A DNA stretch of 9,257 bases, from NCBI GenBank assembly GCA_937863205.1, contig CALMGA010000587.1, positions 1-9,257 on the forward strand, read 5' to 3'. Positions 1 through 5,096 of the stretch are shown in pieces. The notes under the pieces are model-generated. The model ran no database searches. It was not told where the DNA came from and worked only from the letters and a program-made list of their open reading frames with translations. The stretch is from an uncultured Beijerinckiaceae bacterium (GTDB taxonomy: Bacteria; Pseudomonadota; Alphaproteobacteria; Rhizobiales; Beijerinckiaceae). How positions within the stretch are numbered: the stretch's first letter is position 1; each line of letters opens with the position of its first letter. The translations under genes were made by a program, and so were the position numbers.

Positions 1-680
1 GCCGCGACGCGGCGCCGGACGCCGCCACGCCGGCGCCAGCCGACGCGATCAACCCGCAAGCCATGCGCGCGGACCTGTTCGGCAAGGCCGGCAAGCTTCA
101 CCCGCTGATGGCGAAGATGGTGGCCGACAAGAACGACGGGATCATCACGGACGCGCTGGAACACGCCAAGGCGCCGAAGACCCCCGAGGTGGTCAAGCCG
201 GAGGCCCCCGCCAAAGCGCCGGGCGCTGCTGATCCGACGAAGCTGACCGCCGCGGAGGCCAAGGCGCATGCCGAGAAGGCGCGAGCGGACCGGGCGCATG
301 TCGACAAGCTGATCGCGCGCCATGCCGCCGGCGCGCATCGCGTGCTTCACGCGCGCCATCGCGATCACGCCGACCATCACGATCCGCTCGGCCTGCGTCG
401 GCACAGGCACCAGCACCATCATCACCATGGGCATCACCACCATGGCGGTCACCCCGCGCACGGAATAGCCGGGCTGCACGGCAGGCCGATCGCTCCGGCG
501 GTGGACACCAGTCAAATCGACGAATTGCTGCACAAGCTGCACCAAGCCCGGCACCTGATGGACCACCTCCACAAATCGTCGGCGCCGCACCGTCGAGGGG
601 GTGGTGGCGCGGGGCATGTCACCGGCCTCGGCGCCCGCACGCGGGGTGGGTTTGGCAGTGCGGGGCTGAGCTTCGGCTGA
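1..680 (+). CDS. Histidine-rich phage tail protein, C-terminal part (probable tape-measure end; 5' partial)
   Basis: The reading frame is open from the left edge (first full codon at 3) to a TGA at 678-680. The first in-frame ATG, at 63, has no Shine-Dalgarno sequence, so the gene very likely begins outside the window. The visible part starts with an Ala/Pro-rich stretch, then an Ala/Lys-rich, probably helical segment. After that comes a strongly histidine-rich region: about 32 His in the 205 residues after the ATG, including a run of five His, one Gly and four His encoded around 413-441. The end is Gly/Arg-rich. I know no family with this composition. The position directly before gpU, gpX and gpD homologues suggests the tape-measure protein (P2 gpT position) or a short protein next to it; that is inference from gene order. 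His codons mix CAC and CAT, and the high GC matches the neighbours. A terminator-like hairpin follows at 735-766. Confidence 0.7.
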   Translation, partial: RDAAPDAATPAPADAINPQAMRADLFGKAGKLHPLMAKMVADKNDGIITDALEHAKAPKTPEVVKPEAPAKAPGAADPTKLTAAEAKAHAEKARADRAHVDKLIARHAAGAHRVLHARHRDHADHHDPLGLRRHRHQHHHHHGHHHHGGHPAHGIAGLHGRPIAPAVDTSQIDELLHKLHQARHLMDHLHKSSAPHRRGGGGAGHVTGLGARTRGGFGSAGLSFG

Positions 681-688
681 TCTAAGAC

Positions 689-717
689 TTGACCCGTCGG
701 GCAAAACGCCGGATATT
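689..717 (+). promoter_or_regulatory. Candidate sigma70-type promoter upstream of gene U
   Basis: TTGACC at 689-694 matches five of six bases of the -35 consensus. After a 17-bp spacer, GATATT at 712-717 matches four of six bases of the -10 consensus. It lies in the gap right after the histidine-rich tail gene stops. The expected start of transcription, about 724, would leave a leader of roughly 60 nt before the ATG of U, and the terminator hairpin at 735-766 lies inside that leader. In a GC-rich window this spacing and match are notable, but there is no experimental support. Confidence 0.4.
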
Positions 718-734
718 GTCATCCTTCACAAGCT

Positions 735-766
735 GCGCCCGGGCCGAAAGGCCGTCGGGCGCTTTT
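735..766 (+). terminator. Intrinsic terminator or attenuator before gene U
   Basis: GCGCCCG at 735-741 pairs perfectly with CGGGCGC at 756-762. Inside, GGCC (742-745) pairs with GGCC (750-753) around a GAAA tetraloop, with a two-base bulge (GT, 754-755). Four T residues follow at 763-766. This is the classic shape of a Rho-independent terminator reading in the + direction. It ends only 18 bp before the U start codon, so it may end the upstream tail message, act as an attenuator for U, or end a very short transcript from the promoter candidate at 689-717. Confidence 0.75.
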
Positions 767-784
767 GCGTGATGGGGGCGGCGC

Positions 785-1267
785 ATGGCGAGCGGCCCTC
801 CCAACCTGTACCTGATCGGCGCCGTGGCGCTGACCAGCCCGATGGGCCTCAACCCGCAGGACGCGGTCGAGGAGTTCGGCGGTGACTTCGCCGTCAAGCC
901 GGTGGTCGGTGCCCAGCAACCGCGCGAGTTCGTCGGTCCGGCCGACGTGCTGCTCACCCTTTCGGGCGAGACCTTCCCCTTCTTCTTCGCCCAGGCCGGC
1001 GGCAACGACGGGCAGCGGGACCTCGCGACCCTGAAGGGCTACGCCGCCGCCGGCCAGCCGGTGCCGGTGAGCCGCGGCGACGGCGCCAACATGGGCTTCT
1101 ACGTCCTGCAGAAGGGCCAGGTGAAGCATTCCAACCTCAGCAGGTATGGCACCGGGCGCAAGCAGGACTTCGTCCTGCAGCTCGTCCAGGTGCCGAACGG
1201 TCCGACGTCGGCCGTCGCCGCCGGCCTGTTCACCGGGCTGATCACCTTGCTTGGGCAGGCGGGCTGA
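785..1267 (+). CDS. U: Phage tail protein gpU (P2 GpU family)
   Basis: 160 residues, a little longer than P2 gpU because of an N-terminal Gly/Pro start and a hydrophobic C-terminal extension (about residues 141-160). The body carries the family pattern: 'REFVGPADVLLTLSG' near residues 47-61, matching the P2 segment around 'FLGPDNDTLTLSG', and a later stretch (about 102-136) with 'MGFYVLQ' and a charged strand before 'LQLVQV'. P2 gpU is a tail completion protein that acts at the end of the tail tube. The ATG at 785 is preceded by a G-rich ribosome-binding stretch at 774-780. The stop overlaps the next start as TGATG, implying translational coupling to gpX. Function comes from family resemblance and from the U-X-D gene order. 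Confidence 0.9.
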   Translation: MASGPPNLYLIGAVALTSPMGLNPQDAVEEFGGDFAVKPVVGAQQPREFVGPADVLLTLSGETFPFFFAQAGGNDGQRDLATLKGYAAAGQPVPVSRGDGANMGFYVLQKGQVKHSNLSRYGTGRKQDFVLQLVQVPNGPTSAVAAGLFTGLITLLGQAG

Positions 1268-1494
1268 TGAGCGTCGACGTCCTGACGTTCCCCAACGGTC
1301 ACACCCCGCTCGATCTGCTGCTGTTCAAGCAATACGGCCGCGAGGTGCCCGGCCTCGTCGAGGCGACGCTGGCGCAGAACCCGGGGCTCGGCGCCCTGGG
1401 CGCGTTCCCAACGCGCGGCACCGTGATCGACGTGACAACGCCGGCGGCCGTGACGGTGGCGCCGACGCGCACGGTGATCAAGCTCTACGACTGA
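1267..1494 (+). CDS. X: Phage tail protein gpX (LysM-like, P2 gpX family)
   Basis: 75 residues, close to the usual length of the family. The pattern is typical: 'PLDLLLFKQYGRE' (about 14-26) and 'VEATLAQNPGLGALGAFPTRGTVIDV' (about 31-56) mirror the P2 gpX pattern of a YYGR motif, 'ANPGLAELG' and a short C-terminal beta strand. gpX proteins are small LysM-like proteins needed for tail assembly; their exact place in the particle is poorly known. The ATG shares its A with the last base of the gpU stop (TGATG), so translation is probably coupled. The stop is directly followed by the low-GC island, so the original neighbour was most likely gpD. Confidence 0.9.
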   Translation: MSVDVLTFPNGHTPLDLLLFKQYGREVPGLVEATLAQNPGLGALGAFPTRGTVIDVTTPAAVTVAPTRTVIKLYD

Positions 1495-1510
1495 GCGAGT
1501 TGCCGGCTCT

Positions 1511-1520
1511 ACGTTGGGCG
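1511..1520. repeat. Left arm of 10-bp inverted repeat bracketing the island
   Basis: ACGTTGGGCG here is the exact reverse complement of CGCCCAACGT at 2123-2132. It begins 16 bp after the gpX stop, close to the change in base composition. Pairing does not extend beyond the ten bases on either side. Confidence 0.5.
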
Positions 1521-1720
1521 ATCAACTCTTCCACGGACACAGCTGTTACATAAATCTTGAGGTCAATGGGTTCGTCATGTCGGTCTTTCTCTGCTGCAAT
1601 TCCACGATGAAGTCATCGCCGACGCATTGTGGACATGCCGGCCAATATTATAGAATCATCAAGGCCCGCCGGAAAAACACTGTAGGCGATTCGTCCAGGA
1701 TTGAACTCTGTTGTTCAACT

Positions 1721-1978
1721 CTACCGATCAGCACAAACCAATCTTGACTCGTGATTTGAAACGTTAGACTGGCACTGACCGCCCCAATCCATAGCGGATC
1801 TATAATACTGTCCATCGCTCGTGCGACACGCACATGCTAATGTCCGACCATCGAAGTCGCAACTACGGCAAGTATACTTGTAGCTTCCAGGCGGAAGTAT
1901 CATTTGAGCCACCGATAGAGTTGGCGCACTTATTTGGAATATTACAATCGAAAAAGATGTTAATAGCAAATTCCTCAT
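1721..1978 (-). CDS. Small secreted CVNH-like (cyanovirin-N homology) lectin-type protein
   Basis: 85 residues. The ATG (complement of 1976-1978) has a good ribosome-binding site, AGGGG six bases upstream; the stop is TAG. Residues 1-24 form a signal peptide with a hydrophobic core and a probable SVA|Q cleavage site. The mature ~61 residues follow the CVNH repeat pattern: 'PPGSY' (29-33), a cysteine (C37), 'GRTLACAC' (44-51), 'RTSDGQYYRS' (52-61), a Cys at 69 and a final 'LVC' (80-82). C37 to C51 has the same 14-residue spacing as the Cys8-Cys22 disulfide of cyanovirin-N. Canonical CVNH domains have two such repeats of about 50 residues, whereas this protein has only one. The extra pair C40/C49 is unusual. 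The family binds mannose-type glycans; binding here is inferred. Third codon positions are often A or T, unlike the neighbours, pointing to recent acquisition. It is antisense to the late tail operon, so it probably has its own promoter. Confidence 0.75.
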   Translation of the reverse strand: MRNLLLTSFSIVIFQISAPTLSVAQMILPPGSYKYTCRSCDFDGRTLACACRTSDGQYYRSAMDWGGQCQSNVSNHESRLVCADR

Positions 1979-2122
1979 TCCACGCCCCTGAAGTTCTCAT
2001 CTGTCAAGTCAGCGACAGACTTCCAGATTTCTCTTACGACTATCCCGCGTCAAGAGATTTGATCTTAAACTTTAGGTTAGCAGTCCCAGTGGCAATGCAT
2101 TTGTGCTTGTCGAGGACGTAAC

Positions 2123-2132
2123 CGCCCAACGT
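2123..2132. repeat. Right arm of 10-bp inverted repeat bracketing the island
   Basis: CGCCCAACGT, the exact reverse complement of 1511-1520, 27 bp before the gpD start codon. Together the arms enclose about 600 bp containing the minus-strand lectin-like gene. Confidence 0.5.
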
Positions 2133-2159
2133 TTCCATTAAACGAGGGGCGCCGCAGAC

Positions 2160-3236
2160 ATGCGCGAGGCCGTTTACGCCATCACCATCGGTGGCCAGAC
2201 GGTCACCTCCGCCTTCGCGCCGCTCTTGATCTCGCTCGACGTCGAGCTGACCGAGGGCGGCGAGACCGACCGCTGCACCATCACGCTCGACGACAGCTAC
2301 GGCCAGATCGCCCTGCCCGGCGTCGGCGATGCCGTTTCGGTGGCGCTGGGCTGGTCGGATAGCGGTTCGGTGGTCTCCTTCCAGGGTTTCACCGACGAGC
2401 CGAAGTCGAGCGGCACGACGGAGCACGACGAGGAAGGCTCGATCGATCAGCTCCTGTCATCGGGTGACCGCGCCAGCGGCCGCACGCTGACGATCACGGC
2501 GCACTCGGCCGACCTGACCGGCAAGATCAAGTCGCCGATGCAGGCGCACGCCGACAACATGACCTTCGGCCAGGTCGCGCAACAGTGGGGGCAGAAGGCC
2601 GGCCTGACCTCCGTCCAGGTCGCCTCGGCGCTCAGCGGCGTCAACCGCAACTACTGGTCGATCGCCAACGAGAACTTCATGGCCTGGTCGGCCCGGATGG
2701 CCAAGGAGCTCGGCGCCACCTTCAAGATCATCGGCGGCACCGGCATCTTCGTGCCGCGCGCCGGCGGCCTGTCGGCGAGCGGCCTGACCCTCACCGGCAT
2801 CAGCGCGGTGTGGGGCACCAACCTCATCTCCTGGTCGATCGCGCCGGTGCTGAGCCGTCCGAGCTTCGGGCAGTTCGGCACCCGCTACTGGGATGCCGTC
2901 GCGGCGGAATGGAAATCGGCGATGTCGGGCGGCTCCGGCACCGGCCCGATGCACGTCGAGCAATGGAAGGCGCCCGACCAGGACCAGGCGCAGAGCCGCT
3001 CGGGCTCGAACGGCGCCGAAAGCAAGCGCGACAAGGGCGGCGCCGACACGGTGACGATCGACGGCGAGCCGGCGGCGCAGCCCTCGGCGTCCTGCATCGT
3101 CGTCGGCGTGCGCCCGGGCGTCGACGGCTCCTACACGATCAGCCGCGTCAAGCACCACTTGGCGCGCCCCAGCGGCTTCATCACCACGCTGTCCCTGAGC
3201 CAGCCCGAGGACGGCGCCGGCACGGACAGCCGATAG
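2160..3236 (+). CDS. D: Phage late control protein D / baseplate hub gpD
   Basis: 358 residues, slightly shorter than P2 gpD. The start 'MREAVYAITIGGQTV' and the following region (about 20-65), 'LISLDVELTEGGETDRCTITLDD', are typical of the GPD/gp27-like hub fold, as are the central 'MTFGQVAQQWGQKAGL' (about 131-147) and 'ENFMAWSARMAKELGATFKI' (about 168-190). The C-terminal part has 'GVRPGVDGSYTISRVKHHL' followed by a beta strand, the conserved end of the family. Between about 265 and 300 there is a polar Gln/Ser/Lys-rich linker, also usual for gpD. The protein forms the central hub of the baseplate and links the tube to the spike. The ATG at 2160 has a GAGGGG ribosome-binding site about 11 bases upstream. 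It normally follows U and X directly; here the island separates them. Confidence 0.93.
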   Translation: MREAVYAITIGGQTVTSAFAPLLISLDVELTEGGETDRCTITLDDSYGQIALPGVGDAVSVALGWSDSGSVVSFQGFTDEPKSSGTTEHDEEGSIDQLLSSGDRASGRTLTITAHSADLTGKIKSPMQAHADNMTFGQVAQQWGQKAGLTSVQVASALSGVNRNYWSIANENFMAWSARMAKELGATFKIIGGTGIFVPRAGGLSASGLTLTGISAVWGTNLISWSIAPVLSRPSFGQFGTRYWDAVAAEWKSAMSGGSGTGPMHVEQWKAPDQDQAQSRSGSNGAESKRDKGGADTVTIDGEPAAQPSASCIVVGVRPGVDGSYTISRVKHHLARPSGFITTLSLSQPEDGAGTDSR

Positions 3237-3242
3237 CCCCCT

Positions 3243-3256
3243 CCGGCCTGCGCCGG
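3243..3256 (+). other. Short GC hairpin between gpD and the SGNH gene
   Basis: CCGGC (3243-3247) pairs with GCCGG (3252-3256) around a CTGC loop, seven bases after the gpD stop. There is no T tract after it, so it is not a standard intrinsic terminator. It may be an mRNA processing or stability element, or chance in GC-rich DNA. Confidence 0.25.
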
Positions 3257-3273
3257 TCCCCACGGAGATCCCG

Positions 3274-3744
3274 ATGCCCAAGATGCCCGGCGCCCTGCGC
3301 CCGTGGGCCTGCGCCCTGTTGTCTTCGCTCTGCCTCGCTGCCACCTCGCCGGCGCTGGCCTCGTGCCAGCTCGTCGGCGACAGCATCGCCGCCGGCATCG
3401 CGCCCTACCTGCGCGGCTGCGCATCCTCCACCCAGGTCGGCATCTCGTCCGGCGTGGTGCTCGGCTACACGCGTCCGGGCTACGCCGTCACCGTCGTCTC
3501 GGCCGGCTCCAACGACGGCGGCTCGGCGGCCGCCATGGACGCGATCCGGGCCCGCGCCGGCGGCGAGCTGATCGCGATCCTGCCCTCCGACCATCCCCGC
3601 ACCATCCGGGCCCGGGCGATCGTCGCCGCCTGGGCAGTCGCGCGCGGGGTCCGCACCGTCAGCTTCGTGCGCGGCGCCGGCTCGTTCCACCCGGCGAGCT
3701 ATCCCGCACTCGCCCGGGCGGTGCTCGCCGCGATGGGCCGATAG
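3274..3744 (+). CDS. Secreted SGNH/GDSL-like hydrolase, phage-encoded
   Basis: 156 residues. The ATG at 3274 has a GGAG ribosome-binding site. Residues 1-30 form a signal peptide (hydrophobic core about 11-24, 'ALA' cleavage motif near 27-29). The mature part begins with 'CQLVGDSIAAG', where G35-D36-S37 fits SGNH block I with Ser37 as nucleophile. 'SAGSND' (76-81) fits block III (GxND), and 'GSFHPASYPAL' (136-146) fits block V with His139 as catalytic base. The Asp usually found three residues before that His is Gly136 here. SGNH enzymes are esterases or deacetylases acting on lipids, acetylated sugars or peptidoglycan; the substrate is unknown. Its place just after the tail genes and before an RlpA-like protein suggests an envelope substrate. 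It is followed after two bases by the next gene. Confidence 0.7.
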   Translation: MPKMPGALRPWACALLSSLCLAATSPALASCQLVGDSIAAGIAPYLRGCASSTQVGISSGVVLGYTRPGYAVTVVSAGSNDGGSAAAMDAIRARAGGELIAILPSDHPRTIRARAIVAAWAVARGVRTVSFVRGAGSFHPASYPALARAVLAAMGR

Positions 3745-3746
3745 CC

Positions 3747-4121
3747 GTGCTGCTGCCGCAGCCTGAGTTCTGGCGCATCTGGGGCGTCGCGCTCGCGCTG
3801 GCGGCCGTGCTGATCGCCGCGTTCCTGCACATGCCGGCCGGCGCCGAGCCGATGCGCGCCTCGTTCTACGGCGCCGAGAGCGGCCGGCGCACCGCAAGCG
3901 GGCTGCCGTTCGATCCGCTCGGCCTCACCGCGGCGCACCGCTCGCTGCCGTTCGGCATGCGGCTGCGCGTCTGCCTCGCGGCCTGCGCCGTCGTCACCGT
4001 CACCGACCGCGGACCTGCCGCCTGGACCGGCCGCTCGCTCGATCTCAGTCGCGGCGCCGCCCGCCTGATCGGGCTGGAGCGCCGCGGCGTCGCCACCGTC
4101 ACCGTCGAACAGCTGAACTGA
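3747..4121 (+). CDS. RlpA-like double-psi beta-barrel protein
   Basis: 124 residues. The GTG at 3747 is chosen because it lies two bases after the previous stop (coupled translation) and gives a clean N-terminal hydrophobic segment (about 9-28) ending in 'AGAEP', a signal peptide or anchor. The frame is open far upstream, but that part overlaps the SGNH gene. The rest is a compact DPBB domain: 'ASFYG' (38-42), 'GRRTASG' (46-52), 'LTAAHRSLPFG' (60-70), 'VTVTDRGP' (83-90), 'GRSLDLSRGAARLIGL' (95-110). RlpA proteins are septal lytic transglycosylases that cut peptidoglycan strands lacking stem peptides, at least in Pseudomonas. His64 and Asp87 are kept, but the residue after TASG, normally Glu, is Leu53, so catalysis is uncertain. 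No SPOR domain is present. Confidence 0.8.
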   Translation: MLLPQPEFWRIWGVALALAAVLIAAFLHMPAGAEPMRASFYGAESGRRTASGLPFDPLGLTAAHRSLPFGMRLRVCLAACAVVTVTDRGPAAWTGRSLDLSRGAARLIGLERRGVATVTVEQLN

Positions 4122-4130
4122 GGGGAAACC

Positions 4131-5081
4131 ATGCGCGCCGATCTGCTCCACGTCATCGTGCCATTCTTCAACCCGCGCCGCTACCGCTCGCACGCGCTGA
4201 ACTGCGCCCGCTTTATCCGGCACATGCTGGATCACGGCGTCCAAGTGCATGTCGCCGAGTGCACCTACGGCGACGAGCCGCCCTTCTTCGCCGGCGTGCC
4301 GGGCATCGAGCACCACCACTTCCAGGCCAAGACCGTGATCTGGGAGAAGGAGGCGCTGATCAACGCGGCGATCGCGCGCCTGCCTCGCGACTGGAAATAT
4401 GTCGCCTGGATCGACGGCGACATCGAGTTCACCAACGGGCGCTGGCCCGAGCAGACGCTCTACGCCCTGCAGCACTTCGATTTCGTGCAGCCCTGGGAGC
4501 ACTGCTACGACCTCGGCGCCCATGGCGAACACCTCGAACTGCACCACTCCTTCGGGCGGCAGTGGATCAAGGAGCCGGACACCTGCGACAAGCTTGGCGG
4601 CGACGGCTACCGCTTCGCCCATCCCGGCTATGCCTGGGCGGCGACACGCAGCGCGCTCGAGGCGACCGGCGGGCTGATCGAGACGGCCGCGCTCGGCGCC
4701 GGCGACCATCACATGGCGCTGGCCATGATCGGCAAGGCCGAGATCTCCATTCCCGGCGGCATGAGCGAAGGCTACCGCAAGCCGATCCTCGACTGGCAGG
4801 CCCGTGCGCAACGGCATCTTGTCGGCAACGTCGGCTATGTCGGCGGCACGATCCGCCACGCCTACCACGGCGAGAAGGCTGGCCGGTCCTACATCTCGCG
4901 CTGGGACATCCTGAAGAAGCACGGCTTCGATCCCGCGGCCGACCTGAAACGCAACACCTCCGGCCTGCTCGAGCTGGCCGGCAACAAGCCGGAGCTGCGC
5001 CGGGACGTGATGGCCTATTTCGCCTCGCGAGACGAGGACCGCACGCGTCACGGTGCGCTGGCCCTCGACGCGGCGTTCTGA
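4131..5081 (+). CDS. Glycosyltransferase-like protein, GT-A fold (phage-encoded)
   Basis: 316 residues. The ATG at 4131 has a strong GAGGGG ribosome-binding site, nine bases after the preceding stop. 'LLHVIVPFFNPRRY' (5-18) is the first beta strand and nucleotide-binding start of GT-A enzymes. 'KYVAWIDGDIEF' (89-100) has the DxD-type metal and sugar-nucleotide motif D95-G96-D97. 'PGYAWAATR' (165-173) resembles the acceptor-site strand, and 'GAGDHHMALA' (189-198) and 'RHAYHG' (242-247) fit the catalytic-acid and late metal-binding His positions. No signal peptide or membrane segment, so it is cytoplasmic. Donor and acceptor are unknown: it might glycosylate a virion protein, phage DNA or a host surface precursor. 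Its neighbours are envelope enzymes, but it is not part of a visible sugar-synthesis operon. It faces the next gene tail to tail with 11 bp between stops. Confidence 0.75.
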   Translation: MRADLLHVIVPFFNPRRYRSHALNCARFIRHMLDHGVQVHVAECTYGDEPPFFAGVPGIEHHHFQAKTVIWEKEALINAAIARLPRDWKYVAWIDGDIEFTNGRWPEQTLYALQHFDFVQPWEHCYDLGAHGEHLELHHSFGRQWIKEPDTCDKLGGDGYRFAHPGYAWAATRSALEATGGLIETAALGAGDHHMALAMIGKAEISIPGGMSEGYRKPILDWQARAQRHLVGNVGYVGGTIRHAYHGEKAGRSYISRWDILKKHGFDPAADLKRNTSGLLELAGNKPELRRDVMAYFASRDEDRTRHGALALDAAF

Positions 5082-5096
5082 CCCCGCGCCGGTCAG
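5078..5096. other. Hairpin spanning two convergent stop codons
   Basis: CTGACC at 5078-5083 pairs with GGTCAG at 5091-5096 around a seven-base loop. The left arm contains the TGA of the glycosyltransferase gene (5079-5081) and the right arm the TGA, on the other strand, of the minus-strand gene (5093-5095). There is no T tract on either side. It could help separate the convergent transcripts. Confidence 0.3.

Larger units (their letters stand above)
1495..2159. mobile_element. Low-GC accessory island inserted between tail genes X and D
   Basis: GC drops from the high level of the flanks to roughly 30-55% per 60-base line (for example 19 of 60 bases at 1921-1980), and the + strand coding pattern disappears. 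The island holds one credible gene, on the minus strand (1721-1978). A 10-bp perfect inverted repeat lies near both edges (1511-1520 and 2123-2132). No transposase or integrase and no clear target-site duplication is visible. The stretch 1495-1720 has no convincing gene; open frames there overlap others and lack family features. It contains a short hairpin, TTGAAC/GTTCAA at 1701-1718, just past the lectin-like gene's stop. This is best read as a moron insertion in the tail operon. Confidence 0.6.

Noticed and set aside
413..441. His-tag-like run suggesting a cloning artefact
   Set aside because: The run sits in a broader His-rich region with mixed CAC/CAT codons and intervening Gly, Gln and Arg, not in a vector-like context.
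1647..1675. TTTCCG-N17-TATAAT on the minus strand downstream of the lectin-like gene
   Set aside because: The -35 matches only three of six bases and no minus-strand gene follows; probably chance in the AT-rich island.
1514..1747. + strand open frame of 77 codons in the low-GC island
   Set aside because: Starts with TTG inside the inverted repeat arm, has no ribosome-binding site or recognisable features, and overlaps the end of the lectin-like gene.
1801..1806. Perfect TATAAT on the + strand
   Set aside because: No suitable -35 element at 16-18 bp; it lies inside the minus-strand coding sequence and AT-rich DNA yields such hexamers by chance.
2024..2053. TTGACG-N17-AAATCT on the minus strand upstream of the lectin-like gene
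   Set aside because: The -10 part is poor (two of six). The gene needs a promoter near here, but this sequence does not identify it.
1834..2121. + strand open frame of 95 codons
   Set aside because: Largely antisense to the signal peptide and domain of the lectin-like gene, which has better start signals and a family pattern.
2457..3398. Minus-strand open frame of 313 codons across gpD
   Set aside because: Antisense shadow of gpD with Arg/Ala/Gly-rich composition; gpD on the + strand has clear family motifs.
3699..5051. Long minus-strand open frame of 450 codons
   Set aside because: It lies antisense to the RlpA-like and glycosyltransferase genes, has low-complexity Arg/Ala/Gly/Val composition and no family motifs; it follows from the strong G/C third-position bias.
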